Positions 54,915 to 64,000 of a stretch of DNA of 64,000 nt are shown piece by piece (position 1 is the first letter of the stretch; every line of letters starts with the position of its first letter). The position numbers and the translations under genes are program-made. The stretch comes from Prorocentrum cordatum (lineage: Eukaryota; Sar; Dinophyceae; Prorocentrales; Prorocentraceae): contig CAUYUJ010006336.1 in the NCBI GenBank assembly GCA_963575745.1, forward strand, positions 110,001 through 174,000, written 5' to 3'. The notes beneath the pieces are model-generated. The model saw only the letters and a program-made list of their open reading frames with translations. It was not told where the DNA came from and searched no databases.

Positions 54915-55100
54915 GGATGAGCTAGGAGGAGGAGGAGGAGAAGCTGGAGCTGGAGGAGGAGCGTAACAAGGAGGAGATGGTTGAGGAGGAGGAGCAGGAG
55001 GAGAAGGAGGAGTGGGAGGAGGAGGAGGAGGAGGAGGACGGCGACGACGACCATGAAGGAAGTTTGGACGATTTGGTTCGAATCCCGGAACATTGATTTG
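54915..55100 (+). CDS. Possible acidic exon with GGA core
   Basis: The frame encodes Glu-rich sequence (KLELEEERNKEEMVEEEEQ), then EDGDDDHEGSLDDLVRIPEH and a stop. A GTAAGC donor-like site follows at about 55,100. It may be a real acidic region or repeat translation, and the stop before the donor argues against simple splicing. Confidence 0.25.
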
Positions 55101-55154
55101 GTAAGCGTGTAATGTTGGCGACACCGTCACCCAGAAATCTCCCAACAATTTCAG

Positions 55155-55370
55155 ACAATCTGGAGAACATCGAACACACACACACACATCGAGGAGCACG
55201 AGGAGGAAGAAGAAGAGGAGGGTGGCGCGAGATTTGCAGAAGGAGCAGGGCAGGCCCTCATCGACCGGGCCCTCGCGAGGGACCTGCCCGCTCGGCTAGA
55301 GGAGTTGGCGGCCAAGAAGCTCGAGCCGCACATCCCGTGGTACTACGAGAGCGTGCTCGCAAAGGCCTGA
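55155..55370 (+). CDS. Candidate terminal exon upstream of the LINE
   Basis: After 'caacaatttcag' the frame passes through an acidic run and reads GGARFAEGAGQALIDRALAR, then DLPARLEELAAKKLEPHIPW and YYESVLAKA with stop at 55,368-55,370. Helical, balanced composition, and an apparently genuine C-terminus. The host gene is not identified. The (CTC)n array begins about 20 bp later, so the LINE inserted just 3' of this exon. Confidence 0.45.
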   Translation, partial: TIWRTSNTHTHIEEHEEEEEEEGGARFAEGAGQALIDRALARDLPARLEELAAKKLEPHIPWYYESVLAKA

Positions 55371-55389
55371 GCGGTCTGGCCAGCCCACG

Positions 55390-55497
55390 GCCAGGCAGGC
55401 CTCCTCCTCCTGCTCCTCCAACTCCATCCTCCTCCCTCCTCCTCCTCCTCCTCCTCCTCCTCCTCCTCCTCTTCCTCCTCCTCCTCCTCCTCCTCCT
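55390..55497. repeat. (CTC)n microsatellite, 5' flank of LINE
   Basis: Pyrimidine triplets ending exactly where the spliced-leader relic starts. The same motif and strand recur at 60,430-60,680 beyond the LINE. Confidence 0.9.
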
Positions 55498-55519
55498 TCC
55501 GTTGCCATTTTGGCTCAAG
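55498..55519 (+). other. Dinoflagellate spliced-leader (DinoSL) relic
   Basis: 22 nt identical to the conserved DinoSL at all but one position (T for A at position 6), including GCCATTTTGGCTCAAG. Known: this 22-nt exon is trans-spliced to the 5' end of dinoflagellate nuclear mRNAs, and genomic copies mark reverse-transcribed mature mRNAs. Here it is the first sequence of the LINE after the (CTC)n flank. Confidence 0.93.
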
Positions 55520-55634
55520 TGTGATTGGGGAGATCCACCTGAGCGGGCAGCTCACTTCAGTGGGCAATTCGGGTGTCGTGCCCGAGCGGGCCTCTCTCTC
55601 TTTCTCTCGCTTTTCTCCCACCAGTTCTCGCGCC

Positions 55635-56594
55635 ATGGCGGGCTCTGCGGCTGAGGCGATAGAGCGTGGCATCAAAGAGCTGCTCATCAAGATGGACTCC
55701 ATGAACTCCAGCTTCACCGAGCAGTTGGCAGGCATCAACACGACCATTGCGGAGATCCCCACCATCAAAGCTCAGCTGGTCGACCAGGCGGCCAATAATG
55801 CTGCCATTGTTGAACGGCTAGACAAACTCGAGGCCCAGGGCGTCGCGTCCGCCACCGAGGGTAAGTTTCTGGCGAAGCTAGAGCTCCTGGAGACACGCGT
55901 GAGCAGCCTCTCTACTGCATCCACCTCGAGCGCAAGCAGTGTACTTTCCTTTGGGCACGCAGCCAACGGTGCCAAGCGTGCTCGTTCTGAAGGACCGTCT
56001 CGATTCGGTAGGCATGAGGATGCAGCTGATGCCTCCTCTCGCGACCGGTGCAAGATCTGGGTCAGCGGCTTTGTCTCTCCGATGCTGGGCACAATGCTGG
56101 AGGAGCACGGCAAGCATTTGCTCGGCCTTCTTCCGTCTCATCACACCGCTGGCGCCACTATTCGTGGTTACAACCTCAACAAGTCCTACAGTATCAAGTT
56201 TGCCAACGAGCAAGCTGCAGCTGCTTTTGTGGATCACCACCGTACAGCAGGCATCCAGTACCAGGACCAGGCCTCCAACCCCACTGTCAACCTGAGGGTG
56301 CGGTTCGACGCTCCCGCCGAGATCCGCGTCAAGAACAAGTACCAGGGGAGGCTCTGGCAGGCGATCACCGCGGCCATGAAGCGCGACGGGAAGTGGAAGA
56401 ATGACTACTCCATCGGGTCCAACGGCTTCAAGGGCATCCTGTACATGAAGGTTGGCGATTGTGTTTTCGTGCTGTTCGAGCTACTTGCCACAGACCGCAA
56501 CCAGTTCGAGTGCAAAGCCAACTCCGACAATCTCACCAAGTTCGGCATCGACGCTGAGGCCGCGGCGGCCATGATCTCAACCTCGATGGAATAG
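55635..56594 (+). CDS. LINE ORF1 protein (coiled coil, RRM-like)
   Basis: 319 residues from an ATG in 'cgccatggcg' context; the frame is open further upstream but without an ATG. Residues 1-95 are helical with heptads (IKELLIKMDSMNSSFTEQLA, IVERLDKLEAQG, LELLETRVSSL), a likely multimerisation coiled coil. A basic patch, NGAKRARSEGPSRFGR, follows. About 139-220 looks like an RRM: KIWVSGF (RNP2-like) and SYSIKFANEQAAAAF (RNP1-like). A C-terminal domain with QGRLWQAITAAMKRDGKW follows. This layout matches L1-type ORF1 RNA chaperones. It ends with TAG in the same frame as ORF2. Confidence 0.75.
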   Translation: MAGSAAEAIERGIKELLIKMDSMNSSFTEQLAGINTTIAEIPTIKAQLVDQAANNAAIVERLDKLEAQGVASATEGKFLAKLELLETRVSSLSTASTSSASSVLSFGHAANGAKRARSEGPSRFGRHEDAADASSRDRCKIWVSGFVSPMLGTMLEEHGKHLLGLLPSHHTAGATIRGYNLNKSYSIKFANEQAAAAFVDHHRTAGIQYQDQASNPTVNLRVRFDAPAEIRVKNKYQGRLWQAITAAMKRDGKWKNDYSIGSNGFKGILYMKVGDCVFVLFELLATDRNQFECKANSDNLTKFGIDAEAAAAMISTSME

Positions 56595-56675
56595 GACGCT
56601 CCCCTGTTCGTACCGAGGACTGCTGAGTCTCCCGCAGTCAAGGGATACCTGCCGTGCAGCTTCGATGAGAGCGGG

Positions 56676-58504
56676 ATGATAATCGAGAGCTCCTCTGACT
56701 GCGGCTCCTCTTCCTCCTCCTCGTGCCCATCCAGCCCGTCTTCTGCCTGCAGTGCCTGTTCTTTTCCTGACCAGCCCTTCAATTTCACGCAGTACTTCTC
56801 TGCCGTAACGTGGAATGGGCAGACTCTCTTCGGTTCCGTCTCGTCGCCGATTAAGTCGATCGCCGACGTGATGTCGAAACTTCGCCGTCTCATTCCGAAA
56901 CACGCCATTATCGCTCTTCAGGAAACTCGCGGGTCCCAGCAGGACCTCATGTACCTGAAAAAGGAGATCGAGGGGCTGCACGCGTACGGTACTTTCTTCT
57001 CTTGTGGCACCAAAGGTGGTTGCGTTATTATCATCCATCCCCGCTTTGCCTCGTTCTTCTCTCATGTTCGGCATCGCGTTCTTCGGAGGGGCCGAGTTCG
57101 CGAACTCTTGCTGCAAGGGCGGCATGGCACTGTGCAGATCATCGATGTGCATCTCGACCCCAGCCTTCCCATCCCTGCTCGTCAACACACTCTTCGTTTC
57201 ATCAAACCGAAAGCCCTCTCATCCTCCTCTGGGACCTCTTTCGACATGGGCGACTTCAATTTCTGTGCGCTTGGGGAGGGGAGAACGCATATTAGTGGGG
57301 AGCATGCTTATCACACTCATGGGCTCGCAAAATATTTCGGCCGCCTCTTCCCTGGGTTCGCCGAAATTTCCCAGCCTGCATGCTCACATAGACGCACCCA
57401 GATTCGCGACAACGTTCGGTCTATCCAGTCGGTGGCGCGTCTAGACGGGATCTACACCAATATGTATAGCGCGTCCTTGATCGACTTACAGGCCAACTCG
57501 CTCGCGCTCGCCGCTGTGTGCGACCTGGAGTGGCCCTCAGACCATGTTCCTGTCTGTCTCTCGCTCTCCCCCTCCCAGGCCTCGGGGGCTCCGCGGATTG
57601 CATCATGGGTTTGCCGCCGTCCTGTTTTCCCTCCGGCGATGCAAAGAGTTCTGGATATGGTTCCCCCTCTCTCTCCTGATCCCGCTCTTGCTGTTCGCGA
57701 GTTCAAAGATGTTATCCGAGCCGTCGCCAAGCTTGTCCGAGAAGAGCTTGAGCAGAGAGAGGCGGACTCGCTGCCTGAGAAACTATCATGGACGCGCGCT
57801 GCTCATCGTGCGATGCAGTCAGGGCCGCCATCTCGAATTCGGAGAGCGTTGCGTGCCTATCCCTATTTGTCTCGCTTCATAGATGTCGCCGACCTCGTCT
57901 GGAAGGACATGCGTGGCTTCTATGTCTGGCTGGACCGATTGGCAGCTTGCAATGTCAAGGCAATTATCGCAGAGGTCGACGCAGACCCGCACATGCACCC
58001 TAATACCAAGTCCTCTTCCAAGCAGCGTCTTCACGAATATCTGTCGGCCTGGTCTGGAGTTAATCGGCGCATTTCCCTCACCGGTGTCGCCGATCCTACG
58101 GGCGAACATATTTCGGATCCGAAAATCGTCGCAGATCGTCTCGCTGAGCATTGGGGCAACGTGCACGGCTTGGAAGAGGGCTCTTCGGATGCACGCGAGC
58201 AGTTAAGGCCTTATGTAGTTCAGTGTCCTGGGCATATTCCATGGGGGATCTGTTTTGACGAGTTCTGCGAGCGCGCCTCCAAGGTTCGCGATTCTGGAGT
58301 TGGCCCCGACGGCGTCCCCTATTCGGGAGGGATTAATTCAGGAACCATTGGCTTTCGACTGCTCCACGCACTGTATCTTTCGCTTCTTCGGGGTGGAGCT
58401 CTGTCTTGCGATTTCAACTTCTGCCAAGCGGTCTCCCTTGCCAAGGGCGTGGAGGACGATGACCAGTCGATTGGGGTTTTCCGCAAGCCCGAAGTCACTA
58501 GGCC

Positions 58505-58550
<46 letters not shown>

Positions 58551-60344
58551 AGCGACAATAAGCTGATCTCTAGGACTCTGAATTACTCCTTCTCCGACCT
58601 GTGTTGCGAAACGGCGATCGGCGTCCAGAGGGGCTTCGTCAAAAATCGGAACATGAACGACAACATTTTGGCCCTGGAGTCTTGGGCTCTTCAATGGCAT
58701 TGCCAAATGGATCTCAGGGGGGCGGGTTTCGCCTTCTTCGACGTTCGGGCCGCGTTTCCCAGCTTACTCCATCTTATGATATGGTGGGTCTTGGGCGCCA
58801 TGGGAGTTCCTACGTTTATCATCGACGCTGTGCGTAAGCTCTACCATCGCGCGTGGGTTAGCATCAGCTTCTGTGGGCTCCAAGAGGCAGGATTCTGGGC
58901 CTTCAGAGGTATTAAACAAGGCTGTCCTCTATCGGGCTCGATGTTCTGTCTTGGCTTCGATCCGATCCTTCGATACATGCAGTGCCTTTTGCCACCGCAG
59001 CTAGGCGTCTTGGGAGTCTTTGCTGACGACACAGGCATCTCCAGCTCCGACGTCTTCGCCACCTTAGTTCTGGTTCTGCCCGCTTGGGACCTCGCAGGCC
59101 ATGCTGCTGGGCCCCATATGAATGTAGCCGAGACTGTCATTGTCGTGATTCATCCCATGTCTTATCAGGAATTATGTCAGCGTCTCCAGCAGCACGGTAT
59201 CTCTCAGGAGGGTTTTATTTTCAGGCGTGCCGCCAAGTACCTGGGCGTCGTTGTCGGGCCTGGCGGCGCACAGGAGAGCTGGATTGCTCCTGCCACGAAA
59301 TGTATTGAACGTGCAAGGAGTATTCAGGGGCTTGGGCTCGGTCTGCTAAAGTCGGTCGCTCGATGCAACTTGTATGCCCTCTCCGTCTTGTCCCATGTCT
59401 CCCAGTTCTACTTCCCCTCTGATTTTGCCAAGTCCATCGAGAACCAGTCCCTTCAGCTTATCTCCAATGGTCCAAGAAACGCTATTCCGTCCGACCTCAT
59501 TAGGAACCTCGACTCCCTCGGCTTCAAAATCGGTGCTCGGGAATTCGAATGTGCTGCTCGTGCTGCCATGTTTCGAGCAGCGACCACATCCAGCGCCTTC
59601 CACCAGGCGGTTAAGCGATTGTCTGAATTCGCCCTCGCAGACGAGTGCCAGATTACGCATGCATGGAATGAGTGGTGGAAGAACAGTATCACGATCTCGA
59701 TGTGGCGAAACTATGACTTCATGAATCAGATTCCCAGGGTTCCTGTCTTTGGCGACCGGAGGTTCCAACGCAAAGCTGAGAAGGCTCTTCTGAGGCGTAG
59801 GAAATATTCTCCGCATCAGTTCTTGTTTGACAGACTTCGGCATTTCATCCCTGAAACTTCCAGGGCCGACGTCGACCAGGTGTTTCGGTTTTTGCTCCGT
59901 GTAGCTGAAGTTGCCCCCTCCTTCCTCGTGTCCTCCTGCCTCAAAACTGTCAGTAACGCCTGGTGCACTTCGGGTCGGTTTAGAGGGCCGACTCGTGACT
60001 GTCCAGTGCGTCTAGCATCGTGTCAGGACGCTCTCATGCATGTCATTTGTTGCAAAGTCCTCGCGCGGACTGTGCGTTCTCGTCTCCCCTTCCTTCCCAA
60101 TGGGGTTGAAGATGCGAGGAACGTAGTTTGTGTGTTTCCCTGTGGCCCTTTATCTTCTTCCGAGGTGCTGTCCCTAGCACTATACATTGACACCGTGCAC
60201 AGTGTTTACCATAGTATGAAGGGCGCAGGACAGGGGGTCGCAGCCTTCCAACGCGCTGCTGTCGCCCGCCTTCGGCAAACTGCCTGGCGCGCCCCCGCCA
60301 TCGTTCCGCTTCTTCGCTCCAGGTCAGGTGTTGGACGGTCGTAG
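56676..60344 (+). CDS. LINE ORF2: AP endonuclease and reverse transcriptase
   Basis: 1,222 residues. A Ser/Cys-rich N-terminus, then endonuclease: TWNG (N47), ALQET (E83), DVHLDP (157-162), GDFN (192-195), RLDGIY (255-260), SDH (288-290), so all expected catalytic residues are present. RT: RPISL (609-613), GFVKNRNMNDNILAL, FFDVRAAFPS (D689), GIKQGCPLSG, and FADD (782-785), followed by AKYLGVVVG. Near the C-terminus C1109, C1116, H1122 and C1125/C1126 form a CCHC-like cluster. The only oddity is a (TC)20 run giving 13 alternating Ser/Leu at 612-624. It makes cDNA at nicked target DNA by target-primed reverse transcription (known for the family). Probably intact. Confidence 0.85.
58507..58546. 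repeat. (TC)20 microsatellite inside the RT coding region
   Basis: Forty bases of TC encode S-L-S-L alternation between RPI and SNSDNKLIS. Related RTs have only about three residues there (RPISLSN.DNK), so about ten residues have been added without breaking the frame. Confidence 0.85.
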
Positions 60345-60429
60345 GCTCTCCCTCCCCTTCGCTTCTTGTCCGCTTGCCCTCTTCTCTTGTCCCTTGCTCG
60401 CGTCTTGTCCGCTTGCCTTCCCTCCTATG

Positions 60430-60680
60430 GCCGTGCCCTCCTCCTCCTCCTCCTCCTCCTCTTCCTCCTCCTCCTCCCCGCCCACCCTGTCATCCTCCTC
60501 CTCATCCTCCTCCAACTCGTCCTCCTTCTCTTGTCTTCCTCCTCCTCCTCCTCCTCCCCGCCCACCCTGTCCTCCTCCTCCTCCTCCTCCTCCTCCTCCT
60601 CCTCCTCCTCCTCCTCCTCCTCCTCCTCCTCGTCCCCTCCTCCTCCTCTTCCTCCTCCTCCTCCTCCCACCTCCGCCCTC
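60430..60680. repeat. (CTC)n microsatellite, 3' flank of LINE
   Basis: About 250 bp of CTC/TCC triplets. It starts within about 90 bp of the ORF2 stop and matches the 5' flank in motif and strand. Confidence 0.9.
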
Positions 60681-60779
60681 CCACCCACCTCATCTTCATT
60701 GACAGTTTTTCGCTGCTTCCCGTGCACTTGGACACTGTGGGCACACCGTGGACCTCTGGGGCCTGGGGGCCCCAGGGGA

Positions 60780-60891
60780 CCTGAGTGCGGATCTTTTCCC
60801 AGAAAGGGCGCGCCCCTCTGTGCCAAGTTCGAAGAGGGCTGGCGGAATTATTGCGAATGCTTTGCGGCCAGCTCCGCCGACCCCGAGGGGG

Positions 60892-60943
<52 letters not shown>

Positions 60944-61385
60944 GCGGCGGCGGCGGTGGCGACGGCAGCGGCGGCGGCGACGACGACCACGACGCTGACG
61001 TGGGCCAGAGTCCTCAGGGATGCTTCTTGGGGTCTCTTCGGAAAGCTCTCCCGGAAAGGGCTTGTCCCCAGATGCCAAGTTCGAAGAGGGCTGGCGGAGT
61101 CATTTGCGATAGGTTGGGCGCGAATCATTGGGAAGCAATAAATACATGGGGGAAGATTGGTGCCGTTATCGGGGCCCAGAGGCCCCCTCTTGGGGCCGTA
61201 ATTGGCCCCTTTTCTGCAGCCCTCGCTGCCCCCCCTAAGTATCCCCCACTCATTAGTTCGTGCCCAAGGAGCCAAATTCGAAGAGGCTGGTGGAATTATT
61301 TGCACTAAATAGCGCGGTAACGCTTATTACGAAGGCCTTGCGGCGGGTACCGCCGACCCTGCATGGCGGCGACAGCCACGACCAC
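60780..61385. repeat. Triplicated ~200-250 bp unit
   Basis: 'gccaagttcgaagagggctg' at 60,822 and 61,074, and 'gccaaattcgaagaggctgg' at 61,271, each with similar neighbours ('cggaattattgcga', 'gccttgcggc'). The first unit contains a (GAC)n run (60,892-60,935) and a (GGC)n run. Confidence 0.75.
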
Positions 61386-61389
61386 AACG

Positions 61390-61690
61390 ACGAAGCTCTC
61401 GGGGGCCTCCTTCCTGGGGGTCTCTTGGGGGCAACTTGGGGCTTCCGGGGGGCTTCTGAGGGGCCTCTGGGGGTCTGAGAGCTTCTCAAGCCGAGGGCTC
61501 GAAATGTTCGTTCGGGTTCCCCGTCTGGGCTCCCTCTTACAACCGGGCTGGGAGCCTCTTCGATTGTCTTGGAGGCCTCTTGGACGGTCTTGGGGCCATC
61601 TTGGCTCGTTTTGGGGCTCTCTTGGACCCATCTTGGGCCCTCTTGGGGCAGTCTTGGGGGCCTCTTGGCCTGGCTTGGAGCGTCGGGGAG
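61390..61690. repeat. Degenerate GGGGCCTCTTGG minisatellite, locus 2
   Basis: Same word family as 42.9-43.1 kb ('ggaggcctcttgg', 'tcttgggg'), about 20 units. Confidence 0.65.
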
Positions 61691-61699
61691 CTGACAAGG

Positions 61700-62014
61700 C
61701 AAGAATGCTTTGAAAGAGCTCGATGATTGTTGCATAGTAAAGAGAGAGGTGCGGAGCGCTTTACGCAGAATCCTTGAGAAATCATCATGTCTGGAGGAAA
61801 AATCTTCCTTGATACTATAATTTAACCGCAAAAGCGTGAATGTAGACTTTTTGCGTGCCCGCTCGAGGATGGCGCGTTCTGCGCGAACAAGTCTTGAGGA
61901 TGTCTGGAACGAAACTGTTGTTTTACAGAATTTGAGACCTTTCGGCGCCCCCGGATGCCCAGGGTGTCTGTGGGAGTGCGGCAGCGCGTGGACGCACGCG
62001 TGTTCCTATTCGCC
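61700..62014. other. No gene seen
   Basis: A relatively A/T-rich stretch (61,700-61,850) without open frames of note. Confidence 0.4.
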
Positions 62015-62300
62015 CCGGTGCGGGACAAGCGAGGAAACACGCGGCCTTTTTCGCGTGAGAAGACGCGGGCCCTTTTTTTTTCTCGCCCCAGGGCGGGGCA
62101 AGCGTGAAAAGACGTTGGTGTTTTTCGTCCCAGAGTGGAAGGAGCGTGACAACCTTTGGGCCCCTTGTGCCCCAGAGTGGAACAAGTGTGAAACATTGTG
62201 GATTGACTTCGCCCCCCGAGCGGAATGAGCGTGAACACGTGCGGGTTCCTCTCGCACCCGAGCGGAACAAGCGCGAAACCACGTAGTTTCCTAACGCCCC
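62015..62300. repeat. ~42-75 bp minisatellite, six degenerate units
   Basis: 'gcggaacaagcgtgaaa' variants near 62,019, 62,094, 62,136, 62,176, 62,220 and 62,262, each after a 'gccccagag/ccccgag' word. Confidence 0.7.
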
Positions 62301-62334
62301 AGGGCGGACCCCATCCTCCCGTGCCAAGGGGACG

Positions 62335-62595
62335 CGCCACGTTCCGTGGGGCGTCGCCCTGGGATGTTCCTTGGCGCGTCCCGTGGCGCGTCCCCATGGC
62401 ACATCACGCGGCGCGTCCCCATGGCACGTCCGTGGCGCGTCCGTTGGCATTGTCCGTGGCGCGTCCACCTGGCACGTTCCGTGGCGCATCCGGTGGCGCG
62501 ACCCCCTGGCGCATCGCGCGACGCGTCCCCTGGCAGGTCCCCTGGCTCGTTTTGTGGCGCGTCCCCTGGCACGTCACTGTGCAACGCGGCGCAGC
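62335..62595. repeat. ~18-bp minisatellite (GTGGCGCGTCCCCTGGCAC)
   Basis: About 14 units alternating 'tggcgcgtcc' and 'tggcacgtcc'. Confidence 0.8.
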
Positions 62596-62814
62596 GCAGA
62601 GCAGCACAACACAGCCCCTGGCACGGTGTCATCACCATTGATCTATACATATACACATATAGATACACGCTCAACGCTGCCACTGTCCACTTGAGGTGCT
62701 AGGAAACGTTCCCTTGCCTCGCAGCTCTGAATCCGTTTCCGGGTTAGTGGGTCGATCATGATTGTCCAAGGGGGCAGAATTTGTGCCCTCTCTCTTCCGC
62801 CCTCGGTCCCACGA

Positions 62815-62990
62815 CGTCCGACCCAGACATCCGACGTCTTGTTTGTTTTTTTTTGAGCACGGGGCTCCCCGAAGCCCCGACCCTTTCCCCGGGGCCGGCT
62901 TTTCATCCTGAGCCGTTCTCTGCTGGCCCCGTGTCCCGGCGAGGACCCCCCAAGAGGCCAGCGACGGCCAAAAACCCTGCCGCCGTGATT
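62815..62990 (-). repeat. SINE-like dispersed repeat, copy 7
   Basis: On the minus strand: 'gaacggctcaggatgaaaag', 'ccccggggaaagggtcgggg', then 'agacgtcggatgtctgggtc'. A T9/A9 tract lies between core and end. Confidence 0.7.
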
Positions 62991-63164
62991 TTCACTGCAC
63001 CGCGCGAGCACGCCATGGGGAGGGCGCCGCGAGCGGGGAGCCCCCTCGGACCCCGTCTCGGTGCGCAGACCTCTCGAGGCCAGGCCGATGCCATCAGGGC
63101 CTGCTGGGCCCGGGGCGTGGCAGTGCACGCCCCTCGTGATCTCGTCGCGCCCAGCGTGGGTCGT

Positions 63165-63245
63165 GGCCGTCGCCGTCGCCGCCGTCATCGTCGTCGTCGT
63201 CGTCGCCGTCGTCGCCGTCTTCGTCATCGTTTGTCGGTCGTCGTC
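63165..63245. repeat. (GTC/GCC)n microsatellite
   Basis: GTC and GCC triplets. Poly-Val or poly-Arg frames are artefacts. Confidence 0.8.
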
Positions 63246-63414
63246 ATCGTCACCACCGCCGCCGTCGCCCTTCTGCAGCGCCCCGATGTCAGGATGTCCC
63301 CCTCGCCCGTCCTCGTTGCGTCGTGGGCATCTCTGGAGCGCGCTCTGGCCAGGGTCGCGAGGCTGACCTGGCAGTGGGGACAAGGGCGCCCCAAGGACGC
63401 CGCAAGGGACAAAC

Positions 63415-63632
63415 AAGCATCACTCGACGACCAAAAAACGGCATACATGTGTTTTTTCTCGGAGTTCCGAGTGGATCTCCTGGATCGGCGCTGGGACCCC
63501 TGGCGGCGCCTCCGGCGCCGCCCCTGGCGCGCTCCGTGCGCGAGGGAGGGGGTGCCAATGCCGATACCAGAAATCCGCGCGGACCTCCGAGAAATCATGT
63601 TTGCGTTTTTTTGTAGACACACGAGCATCACA
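63415..63632. mobile_element. Foldback (MITE-like) element with ~80-bp arms
   Basis: The left arm (about 63,415-63,500) and right arm (about 63,545-63,632) are inverted relatives: ACCAAAAAACG...TTCTCGGAG on the left matches ACAAAAAAACG...TTTCTCGGAG on the opposite strand of the right, continuing through GGAT.TC..G.ATCGGC and TGGGACCCC/TGGCACCCC. Identity is about 70-75 percent by eye. The loop is GC-rich. Confidence 0.6.
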
Positions 63633-63639
63633 CCCAGCC

Positions 63640-64000
63640 TGGTCTTGTAACTTCGCTGTCCTACCTCTCCTCCGCTCTGTTTCCTCTTGGATAACTCTTC
63701 CCTGTCGCGCTCCCAGACGTATCGTCAGGGCGGGCCGGGCCTTTCGCTGGAGACTTCTTCGCAGCTTGTGATCCCGATGCGTGGAATTCGCAGCAGTGAC
63801 CCGGATGGAGAAGGGCCCGTTGTTCATAGAAGTTCTTGTTTCCGCTTCGCGCGCGTTCGTTGCAAAAGCGTGCTGAAGTTACAAGGCTTTCAACAAAAAA
63901 ATGAGTTCTCGCCGCAGCGCCGTGCACATTCGTCGTAGAATCGTGCAGCAGAGCGGTTCTTCAGAATCAGCTGGGCTCTCGTTCTAGCGCTCCGCGCATT
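63640..64000. other. No gene seen
   Basis: 'cttgtaacttcgctg' (63,645) and 'gtgctgaagttacaagg' (about 63,871) are inverted words, possibly an outer layer of the foldback. Nothing coding is supported. Confidence 0.35.

Larger units (their letters stand above)
55498..60430 (+). mobile_element. Near-complete L1-like LINE with SL-tagged 5' end
   Basis: About 4.9 kb: DinoSL relic, 5' UTR of about 115 bp, ORF1, an 81-bp open spacer, ORF2, and a short 3' UTR of about 85 bp containing 'cttgtccgcttgcc' twice. Both flanks are (CTC)n on the same strand, so it lies within a microsatellite and target-site duplications cannot be read. Both long frames are open, suggesting a young insertion. Confidence 0.8.

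Noticed and set aside
55060-55090. Perfect tRNA B-box word GGTTCGAATCC
   Set aside because: The T-stem does not pair and no cloverleaf can be drawn upstream; probably chance within the acidic coding-like stretch.

Overview
The window reads as nuclear DNA of a dinoflagellate. The best single marker is a 21/22 match to the conserved dinoflagellate spliced-leader (DinoSL) sequence at 55,498-55,519. GC-rich composition, very long trinucleotide and minisatellite arrays, exon-sized coding islands behind pyrimidine-rich AG acceptors, and several non-LTR retrotransposons agree with this. I see no bacterial operons, rRNA, convincing tRNA or CRISPR array.

Layout. 0-10.9 kb: simple repeats, dispersed repeats and isolated exon candidates (2.4-4.1 kb and 10.63-10.82 kb, function unrecognised). 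11.5-14.3 kb: a decayed reverse transcriptase on the minus strand. 14.4-17.4 kb: dispersed SINE-like repeats and a nest of minisatellites. 17.6-34.4 kb: two diverged head-to-tail copies of an ~8.8 kb unit. Each has an endonuclease-like segment, a pre-RT region, a reverse transcriptase, an ORF1-like block and a Cys-bearing protein block. Copy B (26.9-34.4 kb) is better preserved than copy A (17.6-26 kb). A small palindromic hairpin recurs at five equivalent places in each unit. 34.4-38.4 kb: inverted repeats, exon candidates and a 13-bp minisatellite. 38.6-42.2 kb: two (ACT)n arrays with a 5'-truncated LINE 3' end between them. 42.8-48.2 kb: foldback repeats, a coiled-coil ORF on the minus strand and a nearly 1 kb (ATC)n array. 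48.5-49.7 kb: two phase-compatible exons of a STAND/adenylyl-cyclase-10-like ATPase. 50-54.5 kb: microsatellites, a 181-bp MITE joined to an exon, and nested satellites.

55.5-60.4 kb holds the best-preserved element. It is an L1-like LINE with ORF1 (coiled coil plus RRM-like fold), then ORF2 (AP endonuclease, reverse transcriptase, Cys/His C-terminus). Its 5' end begins at a DinoSL relic and it is flanked on both sides by (CTC)n. ORF1 and ORF2 share one reading frame and are separated by a single TAG. A (TC)20 run sits in frame inside the reverse transcriptase. 60.4-64 kb is minisatellites, a triplicated ~200-250 bp unit, another SINE-like copy and a foldback element.

The host genes are only partly visible because exons are scattered among repeats. 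Exon limits are inferred from reading frame and splice-like sites, not from transcripts. All functional calls are from motif reading only; no database search was possible.
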